DNA of 12,025 bases from Cellvibrionales bacterium UBA4495 (GTDB lineage Bacteria; Pseudomonadota; Gammaproteobacteria; Pseudomonadales; Porticoccaceae). The notes beneath the pieces are model-generated. The model searched no databases. It saw nothing but the letters and a program-made list of their open reading frames with translations, and was not told the origin of the DNA. Where the stretch lies: contig DGNJ01000123.1 in the NCBI GenBank assembly GCA_002388905.1, forward strand, positions 11,951 to 23,975. Direction: 5' to 3'. The position numbers were made by a program, and so were the translations under genes. Numbering within the stretch: position 1 is the stretch's first letter; the number at the start of each line of letters is the position of its first letter. Positions 1 to 6,040 of the stretch are shown here, one piece after another.

Positions 1-336
1 GTGTGTGCCAGGATGCCAGTCGACGAGCGTACCCGCCAGCCCCTGGGGATGCTCCACGGCGGCGCGTCCATCGCCCTGGCGGAAACCGTGGGCAGTGTCG
101 CCGCCAACCTGGTTCTCGCGGGTACGAACCGGTTTGCCCTGGGCCTGGAGGTTAACGGCAATCATATTCGCAGCGTGCGAGAGGGTTATGTGCATGCGCG
201 GGCAACACCGGCCCATATCGGTGGCAAAACGCACATATGGCACATTGACATTAGTGACGATAGCGGGCGGCTCGTCTGTGTCTCAAGGCTGACCATGGCG
301 GTGCTCGAGGACCGGCGGGATGGCGACGGCGCCTGA
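1..336 (+). CDS. Hotdog-fold acyl-CoA thioesterase, YdiI/PaaI type (5' partial)
   Basis: Cytosolic thioesterase that hydrolyses an acyl- or aroyl-CoA; the substrate cannot be set from sequence. The visible 111 residues match the E. coli YdiI (MenI) group: MPVDERTRQP near the left edge, the core LLHGG-like motif (MLHGGASIALAE, residues 17-28) carrying His19 and the likely catalytic Glu28, then GLEVNGNH and a closing SRLTMAVL strand. From memory of YdiI (about 136 residues, MPVD near residue 40), some 35 N-terminal residues lie outside the window, so the GTG at base 1 is not the true start. The C-terminus runs about a dozen residues past the usual end. Family assignment is firm. A menaquinone role (DHNA-CoA hydrolase) is only one option, because no men genes are visible and PaaI-type enzymes with other substrates look alike. 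Confidence 0.88.
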   Translation: MCARMPVDERTRQPLGMLHGGASIALAETVGSVAANLVLAGTNRFALGLEVNGNHIRSVREGYVHARATPAHIGGKTHIWHIDISDDSGRLVCVSRLTMAVLEDRRDGDGA

Positions 337-377
337 CGGGGTGCCCGGGACAGGCCAAAGCCGGTCACCAAACTGTC

Positions 378-407
378 GTGACAAAACAACAGGCGCCGGG
401 CTATGCT
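378..407 (+). promoter_or_regulatory. Candidate sigma-70 promoter for phaZ
   Basis: A GTGACA box (378-383, five of six to TTGACA) and a TATGCT box (402-407, four of six to TATAAT) are separated by 18 bases. This predicts a start near 414 and a leader of about 60 bases before the phaZ ATG. An inverted repeat GTCAC-N9-GTGAC (364-368 and 378-382) overlaps the -35 box and could be an operator. Box quality is moderate, so this is a prediction only. Confidence 0.4.
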
Positions 408-474
408 GGCCACTGCGATGTGCCTTTTACCGAGAACGAGCGGCACAGATTGGGACTACCGGGAGAGAAACAAC

Positions 475-1791
475 ATGCTCTATCCACTCTATGAACTGAA
501 CCATATGGCGCTGACGCCTCTGCGCAAGATCGCCAGGTTCCAGAAGGAAATGCTCGATTCCGCCTACAATCCTCTTGCCGAAACGGCATTGCACAAGAGC
601 CTGGTGGCGGCCTATGAGGTCTTCGAAAACGCCACTCGCCGCTACGACAAACCGGCATGGAACCTGCCCACCACCGATATCAACGGTATCGACGTACCCG
701 TGGAAGACCGGGTCGTCTGGTCCAGGCCCTTTTGCAATCTCGTTCATTTCAAACGCGCGGATGGCCATCTTGACCTGATTCGCCAGGAAGGGCATGTGGA
801 TCCCCGGGTCCTGATCGTCGCACCGGTTTCCGGTCATTACGCCACCATCCTGCGGGGTACCGTCGAGGCGTTCCTGCCTGACCATGAGGTTTTTATCACC
901 GACTGGGTGGATGCCCGCACCATCCCGCTTTCCGAGGGCCGTTTCGATCTCAATGACTTCATCGATTACCTGATCGAGATGATCGAGTTTATCGGGCCCG
1001 ATTGCCATGTGGTGGGTGTCTGCCAACCGGGGCCGGCCGTGCTGGCGGCCACCAGTATCATGGCGGAGAACGACAACCCCAACCGGCCCGCCAGCATGAC
1101 TCTCATGGGGTCGCCCATCGACCCCCGAAAGTCGCCCACCGAGCCCAACCGGCTCGCGGAATCCAAGTCCATGGCCTGGTTTAAGCGCCACGCCATTCAT
1201 ACCGTGCCCTATCCCAACAAGGGCTTTATGCGCAAGGTCTATCCCGGTTTTCTGCAATTGATGGGGTTTGTCTCCCTCAACCAGAGCCGCCACCTGCGGG
1301 CCGGACGGGAGTACTTCAACAACCTGGTCAAGGGCGACATGGACAGCGTCGAGAAACACCGGGAGTTCTACGATGAGTACCTTTCGGTGATGGACATGAC
1401 TGCGGAATTCTACCTGCAGACCATCCAAGAAGTGTTCAAGGAGTTCAAGCTGCCCAAGGGGGAATTCATGCACCGGGGCAAGCGGGTAAAGCCCGAATGT
1501 ATACGCGACGTGGCCCTGATGACGGTGGAGGGGGAGAAGGACGATATCTCCGGGATCGGTCAGACCCAGGCCGCCCATGAGCTTTGCACCAACCTGCCGG
1601 CGGAAATGCAGGTGGATTACATACAGCCGGGAGTGGGGCACTATGGCGTTTTCTCCGGACGCCGGTTCCGGGAGGAAGTGGCGCCCCGTATCAAGGATTT
1701 CATGCGCAGCCATACCGACTGGGGCAAGGAAAAAGCCACCCAGAAAGTCCTGGCCCGCAAAATGTGGCGGGCCATCAAGAAGGCGGCCTGA
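475..1791 (+). CDS. phaZ: Intracellular polyhydroxyalkanoate depolymerase PhaZ
   Basis: Cytoplasmic depolymerase that thiolyses or hydrolyses stored poly-3-hydroxybutyrate at the granule surface. The 438-residue product has the typical N-terminus MLYPLYELNH and an alpha/beta-hydrolase fold with a cysteine in the lipase box, GVCQPG, placing Cys183 as nucleophile. That is the residue number reported for the catalytic Cys of Ralstonia PhaZa1. The likely acid and base are Asp356 or Asp357 (EGEKDDISG) and His389 (GVGHYG), which fits the known Asp355/His388 pair. The C-terminal half is the PHB_depo_C domain. The frame is open upstream to 403, but ATG 475 follows GGGAG (461-465) at a normal distance and gives the family N-terminus, so it was chosen. 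No phaC, phasin or phaR gene is in view, so the enzyme is encoded apart from a synthesis cluster, at least on this side. Confidence is high. Confidence 0.93.
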   Translation: MLYPLYELNHMALTPLRKIARFQKEMLDSAYNPLAETALHKSLVAAYEVFENATRRYDKPAWNLPTTDINGIDVPVEDRVVWSRPFCNLVHFKRADGHLDLIRQEGHVDPRVLIVAPVSGHYATILRGTVEAFLPDHEVFITDWVDARTIPLSEGRFDLNDFIDYLIEMIEFIGPDCHVVGVCQPGPAVLAATSIMAENDNPNRPASMTLMGSPIDPRKSPTEPNRLAESKSMAWFKRHAIHTVPYPNKGFMRKVYPGFLQLMGFVSLNQSRHLRAGREYFNNLVKGDMDSVEKHREFYDEYLSVMDMTAEFYLQTIQEVFKEFKLPKGEFMHRGKRVKPECIRDVALMTVEGEKDDISGIGQTQAAHELCTNLPAEMQVDYIQPGVGHYGVFSGRRFREEVAPRIKDFMRSHTDWGKEKATQKVLARKMWRAIKKAA

Positions 1792-1908
1792 GCCACGCTG
1801 GCAGCACGGGCTGGCCTTGAACGAGCGGGCCCTCCCGGGGGGTGAGCCGGAAAGCACCGACGGCAGGCGGCTGCGGGATACAATAAAAACTCACAGGGAG
1901 TGATTGAC

Positions 1909-2925
1909 GTGAAGAGGATCGGGATATTTGCCGATGGCACCTGGAACGCCCCGACCCGGGGCGATGCCACCAATGTGCTCGACATGGCCCGGGCCGTCTC
2001 GCCGCGGGCGGAAGAAACGGAACAGATTGCCTTCTACGACTGGGGAGTGGGCACCGACCGGAAAAAGATTGCCGGCGGCATCACCGGTGCGGGTATCGAC
2101 AAGAACATCATGGATTGTTATCGGTTCCTGGTGCACAACTACAATGCCGGCGACGAACTTTACTTTTTCGGTTTTAGCCGGGGGGCCTATACAGTGCGTT
2201 CACTGGCCGGTTTTATCCGCAATTGCGGGCTGCTCCAGAGGCCCCATGCCCACCGGATTCCCGACGCCTACCGGCTCTACCGCAAGCGCAGCCGGGGCAG
2301 CAGTCCCGGGGCACCGGAGGCGGTCGAATTCAGGGCCCGCCACGCGGTGGCGGATATCACCCCGATTCAGTTCGTGGGTGTCTGGGATACCGTTGGCGCG
2401 CTGGGAATTCCCGTACCCTTCTGGGGCACCCTGGGGGAGCGGGAGTTTCTCTTTCACGATACCGAACCGAGCAGGATTATCCGGCGCGCCCGGCACGCCG
2501 TCGCCATCGACGAGAACCGCGAGGATTTCGAGCCGACACTGTGGCGGGACAAACCCGGGATGGACCTGCTCCAGGTCTGGTTTGCCGGCGTCCATTCCGA
2601 TGTCGGTGGCGGCTACGGCGAAAAGGGGCTGAGCCACTGCGCGGCCCAGTGGATACTCCGGGAGGCGGAAGTGGCGGGCCTGTCGTTCGAGCCCCATCTT
2701 CATCGTGCCCTGAAGCCTGATCCCCGAAGTGTCCAGCACAACGAACGCCGGGGTATCTACCGGGCCCGGCGCGAGCACATCCGGGAGGTCCGGGGACCGC
2801 TGCACCGCTCGGTCCAGATCCGCTGGCGCGAAAATGCCCACGATTACCGCCGAAAAAGTAAGGCCCTGAAAGCCTTGCTGGTGCGCAATAACGAGGACTG
2901 GGCGCGGATCCCCATTGTCGATTAA
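1909..2925 (+). CDS. DUF2235 alpha/beta-hydrolase family protein
   Basis: A 338-residue protein of the DUF2235 family (Pfam alpha/beta hydrolases, the fold also used by type VI phospholipase effectors of the Tle1 group). Family signatures are seen in order: KRIGIFADGTWN at the N-terminus, the nucleophile elbow GFSRG with Ser90, FVGVWDTVGALG, and the diagnostic WFAGVHSDVGGGY segment supplying Asp and His candidates. The substrate is unknown. The open frame extends to GTG 1900, but AGGGAG at 1895-1900 is an obvious ribosome binding site for GTG 1909, which yields the usual MKR start. There is no signal peptide, and no VgrG, PAAR or immunity-like neighbour, so a housekeeping cytosolic hydrolase is likelier than a secreted toxin. 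It sits 117 bases after phaZ and 70 bases before the SnoaL-like gene, all in one direction, which allows co-transcription. The C-terminal 60 residues are rich in Arg and Lys. Confidence 0.88.
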   Translation: MKRIGIFADGTWNAPTRGDATNVLDMARAVSPRAEETEQIAFYDWGVGTDRKKIAGGITGAGIDKNIMDCYRFLVHNYNAGDELYFFGFSRGAYTVRSLAGFIRNCGLLQRPHAHRIPDAYRLYRKRSRGSSPGAPEAVEFRARHAVADITPIQFVGVWDTVGALGIPVPFWGTLGEREFLFHDTEPSRIIRRARHAVAIDENREDFEPTLWRDKPGMDLLQVWFAGVHSDVGGGYGEKGLSHCAAQWILREAEVAGLSFEPHLHRALKPDPRSVQHNERRGIYRARREHIREVRGPLHRSVQIRWRENAHDYRRKSKALKALLVRNNEDWARIPIVD

Positions 2926-2982
2926 GCGTCATTCCCCGAAACCGCGTTTCGCCCCGCCGGGTCAGAAAAAGTAGAGAGAAAT

Positions 2983-2990
2983 GGAGGTGA
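2983..2990 (+). promoter_or_regulatory. Strong Shine-Dalgarno site that fixes the SnoaL-like start
   Basis: GGAGGTGA is complementary to eight consecutive bases of the conserved 16S rRNA 3' end and lies five bases before ATG 2996. It overlaps the in-frame ATG at 2981, so that earlier codon would sit within its own binding site and is unlikely to be used. The match predicts high translation of the small protein compared with its neighbours, whose sites are shorter. Confidence 0.8.
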
Positions 2991-2995
2991 AAAAA

Positions 2996-3412
2996 ATGGC
3001 AGATACACTCGATATTCAGACACGTCTCGACATCCACGAGCTTTTCGCCCGCTATGTACACCTTGTGGATAGCAACCGGGCCCGGGACTGGGTGGAACTT
3101 TTTACGCCCGACGGGGCCTTTGACATTCCCGGCGTATTCCGCCTGGAAGGGCGTGAACAATTACTTGCCATGCCCGCCAACGTCGCCGAACTCGGCGGCG
3201 GCAAGTGGCGGCACCAGATAACCAATATTCTCGCCGAGCCCGGCGAGCGGGGCGATGAAATCCAGGTGCGGGCCTATGGCCTGGTCTCGGACTGGACCGA
3301 GGGCGGCAAACTGATCTCCTTTACGGATTACCGGATAACGCTGAAACGCCTGGACGATCAATTACTGATTCACGAACTGGTGGCCAACTCGCCGGCGCCG
3401 CCACCCGGTTGA
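2996..3412 (+). CDS. SnoaL-like (NTF2 superfamily) small protein
   Basis: A 138-residue soluble protein of the SnoaL-like / NTF2-like superfamily, a cone-shaped alpha+beta barrel used for polyketide cyclases, ketosteroid isomerases, dehydratases and many uncharacterised proteins. The N-terminal signature is clear: IHELFARYVHLVDSNRARDW followed by VELFTPDGAFDIPG (residues about 13-46), then the strand pattern of the fold: WRHQITNI, IQVRAYGLVSDW, SFTDYRITLKRL. Length is typical. Start ATG 2996 is set by a near-perfect ribosome binding site; an in-frame ATG at 2981 would add five residues. It follows the DUF2235 gene by 70 bases and ends at a hairpin terminator, so it closes this transcription unit. 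The superfamily is too broad to name a reaction, and catalytic residues cannot be assigned safely. Confidence 0.82.
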   Translation: MADTLDIQTRLDIHELFARYVHLVDSNRARDWVELFTPDGAFDIPGVFRLEGREQLLAMPANVAELGGGKWRHQITNILAEPGERGDEIQVRAYGLVSDWTEGGKLISFTDYRITLKRLDDQLLIHELVANSPAPPPG

Positions 3413-3456
3413 GCCGTCCTTGCCGATCGGAACCTAAGGCACCTTCTAAAATCACC

Positions 3457-3500
3457 CCGGACCATTCGACCCAGTCGCGGTCCGGATCCCTTTTGCTTTT
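3457..3500 (+). terminator. Two-tier hairpin terminator after the SnoaL-like gene
   Basis: CCGGACC (3457-3463) pairs perfectly with GGTCCGG (3479-3485). Inside the loop, CGAC (3467-3470) pairs with GTCG (3474-3477) around a CCA loop, so the structure stacks 7 and 4 base pairs. It is followed by CCCTTTTGCTTTT (3488-3500), a broken T tract. It lies 44 bases after the SnoaL-like stop and before the antiporter start, which separates the two units. The T run is interrupted, so efficiency may be partial. Confidence 0.68.
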
Positions 3501-3507
3501 CCAGGAC

Positions 3508-3526
3508 CTGTCGCCGCCGGTGACAG
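3508..3526 (+). other. Hairpin in the antiporter leader
   Basis: CTGTCGCC (3508-3515), loop GCC, then GGTGACAG (3519-3526) form an eight-pair stem with one G-T pair. It stands 33 bases before the antiporter ATG. A run of six T follows only at 3547-3552, after 20 unpaired bases, so it is not a standard terminator. It may be a second structure in read-through control or a leader element. Confidence 0.35.
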
Positions 3527-3559
3527 CCGGGAAGGAAGTCGCGGAGTTTTTTCGGGTTT

Positions 3560-5359
3560 ATGGCGTTGATCGGAGAAATCGCTGTTTTCCTCATGGCGGC
3601 TGTTGTCGCTGTTCCCCTTTTCCGTTTTCTTGGCCTGGGGTCCGTGCTCGGCTATCTGGCCGCGGGCCTGGCCATCGGTCCCTGGGGCCTGGGACTCGCC
3701 CACGACCCGGAGGCCATCCTCCACTTTGGCGAGATCGGCATTGTCTTTCTTCTTTTCGTTATCGGGCTCGAGCTTCGACCGGCCCGGTTGCGGGCATTGC
3801 GCCGCTCCGTGTTCGGGCTGGGACTGGCCCAAGTGGTGGTTACGGGTACGGCGATTTCAGCCGTCGCCTGGACCCTGGGAGTGCCAGCCGGTGGAGCCTG
3901 GGTGGTGGGCTTTGGCCTGTCCCTGTCGTCAACCGCTTTCGTTCTGCAGTTGCTGGCGGAGCGCCGGGAACTGACCAGTGCCCACGGCCGGGCGGCCTTC
4001 AGCGTGCTGCTTTTCCAGGACCTGGCAGTGATCCCCATGTTGGCCCTGGTACCGGTTTTTGCCGGCGGCTTTTCCGTCCCGGACGACAGTATCTGGCTCG
4101 ACCTCATGTACGCGGCAACGGCCGTGGCCGGGCTGGTCGTGGGCGGGCATTATCTCCTGCGACCCCTGTTGCGGGCAGCGGCGGCGGAAGGAAACTACGA
4201 GGTATTCACTGCCGCGACATTGCTTATTGTCCTGGGGTCGGCACTGCTCATGGAATGGGTGGGATTATCCCTGGGCCTGGGCGCGTTCCTGGCGGGTGTG
4301 CTGGTGGCGGACTCTGAATACCGCCACCAGATGGAGGCGGATATCGAGCCCTTCAAGGGGCTGCTTCTCGGCCTGTTCTTCATGGGGGTGGGCATGTCCG
4401 CCAATCCCGGCATACTGGTCTCCAGGCCGGAACTGGTGGTGGGTGGCGCCGTGGCGCTGATGACGGGCAAGACGCTGCTGACCCTGGGGCTGGCGCGTTC
4501 ATTGGGCCACAGCGGCAAGGAGGCGGTGCGCCTGTCGTTGATTCTGTGCCAGGGGGGTGAGTTTGCCTTCGTGCTTTTTGCCGCAGCACTGAATCGGGGG
4601 TTGCTCGAGGAAGCGTTGGTGGATCCGCTGATCATGGCGGTGACCCTGTCCATGGCGTTGACCCCGGTGCTGGTCTGGGCCGGCGAGCGCCTCCTGGTCC
4701 CCCGCCTGGACGGGACCGGGGAAAGGCCCTTCGATACCATCGACGATCCCCCGGCACCGGTAATCATTGCCGGCTTTGGTCGCTTCGGCCAGATTGTCGG
4801 GCGCCTGCTCAGTTCCCTGGATATTCGTTTTACCGCCCTGGAAATCAGCGCCTCCCAGGTGGATTTTGTCCGTCGCTACGGCGGCAAGCTGTACTTTGGC
4901 GATGCTTCCCACAGACAGCTGCTCCAGGCAGCACACGCCGACAAGGCCGGGATTTTCGTTATTGCGGTGGACGACATGGAAGCATCGATACGGATCGCCG
5001 AAACGGTGCGCCAGCATTTCCCCGGCCTGAAAATCCTGGCCAGGGCGCGCAACCGTTCTCACGCTCACCGGCTCATGGACGCGGGCGCCCACTATGTGGT
5101 CCGGGAAGTCCTCCATTCCAGTCTCAGTCTTGGCGAGCAGGTGCTTAAGTCCCTGGGTTTCGAAGACAGTGTCGCCGAAAAGGTTGTCTCTATTTTTGAG
5201 CGGGTCGACGAGGACACCCTGAAGCGTCAGCAGGCGGTACGGCACGAGGAGAAAGCCCTTATGCAGACCGCCGAAGAGGCATCGGAGGAACTCCGCCACC
5301 TGTTCGAAACCGATGCCGATACTCGAAAACAGTACCGACGTTCCGTGGAGCTTGACTAG
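3560..5359 (+). CDS. Kef-type CPA2 monovalent cation:proton antiporter with RCK domain
   Basis: Inner-membrane K+/H+ antiporter of the CPA2 family, close in layout to KefB/KefC (599 residues; E. coli KefB is about 601). Residues 1 to about 385 form the multi-span exchanger: LGLGSVLGYLAAG near the start, FQDLAVIP with the conserved Asp154, and LGAFLAGVLVADSEYRH leading to the cytoplasmic loop HQMEAD (256-261), equivalent to the regulatory HALESD loop of KefC. Residues about 398-520 are an RCK/TrkA-N domain with the nucleotide motif GFGRFGQ from Gly405. The last 60 residues are charged and helical; no TrkA-C domain is seen. In E. coli such proteins release K+ and acidify the cell when glutathione adducts of electrophiles bind. 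The helper oxidoreductase KefF/KefG is not next to it here, so glutathione gating is inferred only. Start ATG 3560 has a weak binding site (GGAG at 3543-3546) but gives the family N-terminus. Confidence 0.9.
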   Translation: MALIGEIAVFLMAAVVAVPLFRFLGLGSVLGYLAAGLAIGPWGLGLAHDPEAILHFGEIGIVFLLFVIGLELRPARLRALRRSVFGLGLAQVVVTGTAISAVAWTLGVPAGGAWVVGFGLSLSSTAFVLQLLAERRELTSAHGRAAFSVLLFQDLAVIPMLALVPVFAGGFSVPDDSIWLDLMYAATAVAGLVVGGHYLLRPLLRAAAAEGNYEVFTAATLLIVLGSALLMEWVGLSLGLGAFLAGVLVADSEYRHQMEADIEPFKGLLLGLFFMGVGMSANPGILVSRPELVVGGAVALMTGKTLLTLGLARSLGHSGKEAVRLSLILCQGGEFAFVLFAAALNRGLLEEALVDPLIMAVTLSMALTPVLVWAGERLLVPRLDGTGERPFDTIDDPPAPVIIAGFGRFGQIVGRLLSSLDIRFTALEISASQVDFVRRYGGKLYFGDASHRQLLQAAHADKAGIFVIAVDDMEASIRIAETVRQHFPGLKILARARNRSHAHRLMDAGAHYVVREVLHSSLSLGEQVLKSLGFEDSVAEKVVSIFERVDEDTLKRQQAVRHEEKALMQTAEEASEELRHLFETDADTRKQYRRSVELD

Positions 5360-5453
5360 CGTCGGTTGCTAACGACTTTCCGGAAAAAGGGCGTTTTACA
5401 GACCCGGTTTAATGGTTAACAAATCACCAATTCCCGTCGGATTGCACAAAAAC

Positions 5454-5469
5454 TGTGACAGAGTTCACA
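5454..5469 (+). promoter_or_regulatory. CRP/Vfr-type binding site
   Basis: TGTGACAGAGTTCACA has both half-sites of the CRP consensus (TGTGA-N6-TCACA) with no mismatch. Its centre, 5461.5, lies 61.5 bases before the start predicted from the TAAAAT box at 5511-5516 (about 5523), which is the classic class I activator position. No good -35 box is present, as is common at CRP-dependent promoters. Binding by a CRP or Vfr homologue is inferred; the regulator itself is not in the window. Confidence 0.65.
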
Positions 5470-5510
5470 TTAATGCTATTCACGATTAAAGTTTGTGAAG
5501 CGGCATACAA

Positions 5511-5516
5511 TAAAAT
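5511..5516 (+). promoter_or_regulatory. Candidate -10 box for the pilin-like gene
   Basis: TAAAAT (five of six to TATAAT), with an alternative TACAAT overlapping at 5506-5511. The first choice puts the CRP-type site at -61.5 and gives a leader of about 55 bases to ATG 5579. No convincing -35 box accompanies either. Confidence 0.4.
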
Positions 5517-5578
5517 TGTGACCTAGTCGATCATTGTAATGGTTTGAGCGCGTGCTCAATGTTATCGGGAATGCGGCG

Positions 5579-6016
5579 ATGAAACCGATCCGGTACGGCA
5601 GGGGTGAAATCAGCCTGGGCTACCTCCTCAAGATAGGTGGCGCCGCCGGCCTGAGCCTCGCTATTAACGGCATTTTTGATTCGGTCATCGGCATCATCGA
5701 TATTTACCGGGTTCAGACCGTGGCCAATTCCCCCAGGGTGGAGGCGGTCAAGGATTGCGTTTACGAAACCATGATGTCCGGCAGTCACAGCCGGCTGGCG
5801 TTTTGCTCCGATAAGCCCTTCATGGATACCAGTGATCCCGTTATTGAAGTTCGCCACGATGGTGTCGTGGTGATAAAAGACCGGATCCAGGATACGCCTT
5901 TCACCCTCAAACTCGCTCCTTCCCACAATGCCAGGGGTTCGCTCACCTGGCAGTGCCGCGGCAGGCCGGCAAAATACATGCCCAGGGCCTGCACCGAGGA
6001 TCCTTCCGGGTACTGA
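5579..6016 (+). CDS. Small membrane-anchored protein with pilin-like C-terminal disulfide loop
   Basis: A 145-residue protein. Residues about 13-43 are mostly hydrophobic and could be a membrane anchor or export signal. The rest resembles a type IV pilin head: a strand-rich middle (PVIEVRHDGVVVIKD, residues 87-101), FTLKLAP, then GSLTWQC and AKYMPRAC, the Trp-Cys ... Ala-Lys-Tyr-x-Pro-x-x-Cys pattern found at the C-terminal disulfide loop of many gammaproteobacterial pilins (Cys126 and Cys138). Cys60 and Cys76 could form a second bridge. What is missing is a prepilin peptidase site: there is no Gly-Phe-Thr-Leu-x-Glu segment. ATG 5579 has GGGA at 5567-5570; GTG 5552 in frame would add nine residues. 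It may be a diverged minor pilin-like or periplasmic protein. The resemblance comes from motif memory, not alignment. Its 3' end converges on the MscS gene, 24 bases away. Confidence 0.6.
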   Translation: MKPIRYGRGEISLGYLLKIGGAAGLSLAINGIFDSVIGIIDIYRVQTVANSPRVEAVKDCVYETMMSGSHSRLAFCSDKPFMDTSDPVIEVRHDGVVVIKDRIQDTPFTLKLAPSHNARGSLTWQCRGRPAKYMPRACTEDPSGY

Positions 6017-6040
6017 CCGGCGGTCGCCACGCAGCGGCGG

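Larger units (their letters stand above)
5360..5578. promoter_or_regulatory. AT-rich regulatory gap between antiporter and pilin-like gene
   Basis: About 220 bases without a gene, clearly richer in A and T than the flanks. It holds a bulged hairpin after the antiporter stop (GTCG 5361-5364 with CGAC 5373-5376, followed by TTTC), a ten-base palindrome TTTCCGGAAA (5377-5386), a CRP-type palindrome (5454-5469), an inverted pair TTCAC-N11-GTGAA (5479-5499), and two overlapping -10-like boxes TACAAT (5506-5511) and TAAAAT (5511-5516). The promoter here most likely drives the pilin-like gene. Confidence 0.55.

Noticed and set aside
427..1857. Long open frame on the minus strand opposite phaZ
   Set aside because: It mirrors the codon pattern of phaZ in high-GC DNA and has no recognisable domain; the plus-strand protein is a clear PHA depolymerase.
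2200..2841. Minus-strand open frame inside the DUF2235 gene
   Set aside because: No ribosome binding site or domain; the plus-strand frame has all DUF2235 motifs.
1909..2925. DUF2235 protein as a type VI secretion phospholipase effector
   Set aside because: No VgrG, PAAR, adaptor or immunity-like gene alongside, and the downstream gene is a SnoaL-like cytosolic protein; family membership alone does not support an effector role.
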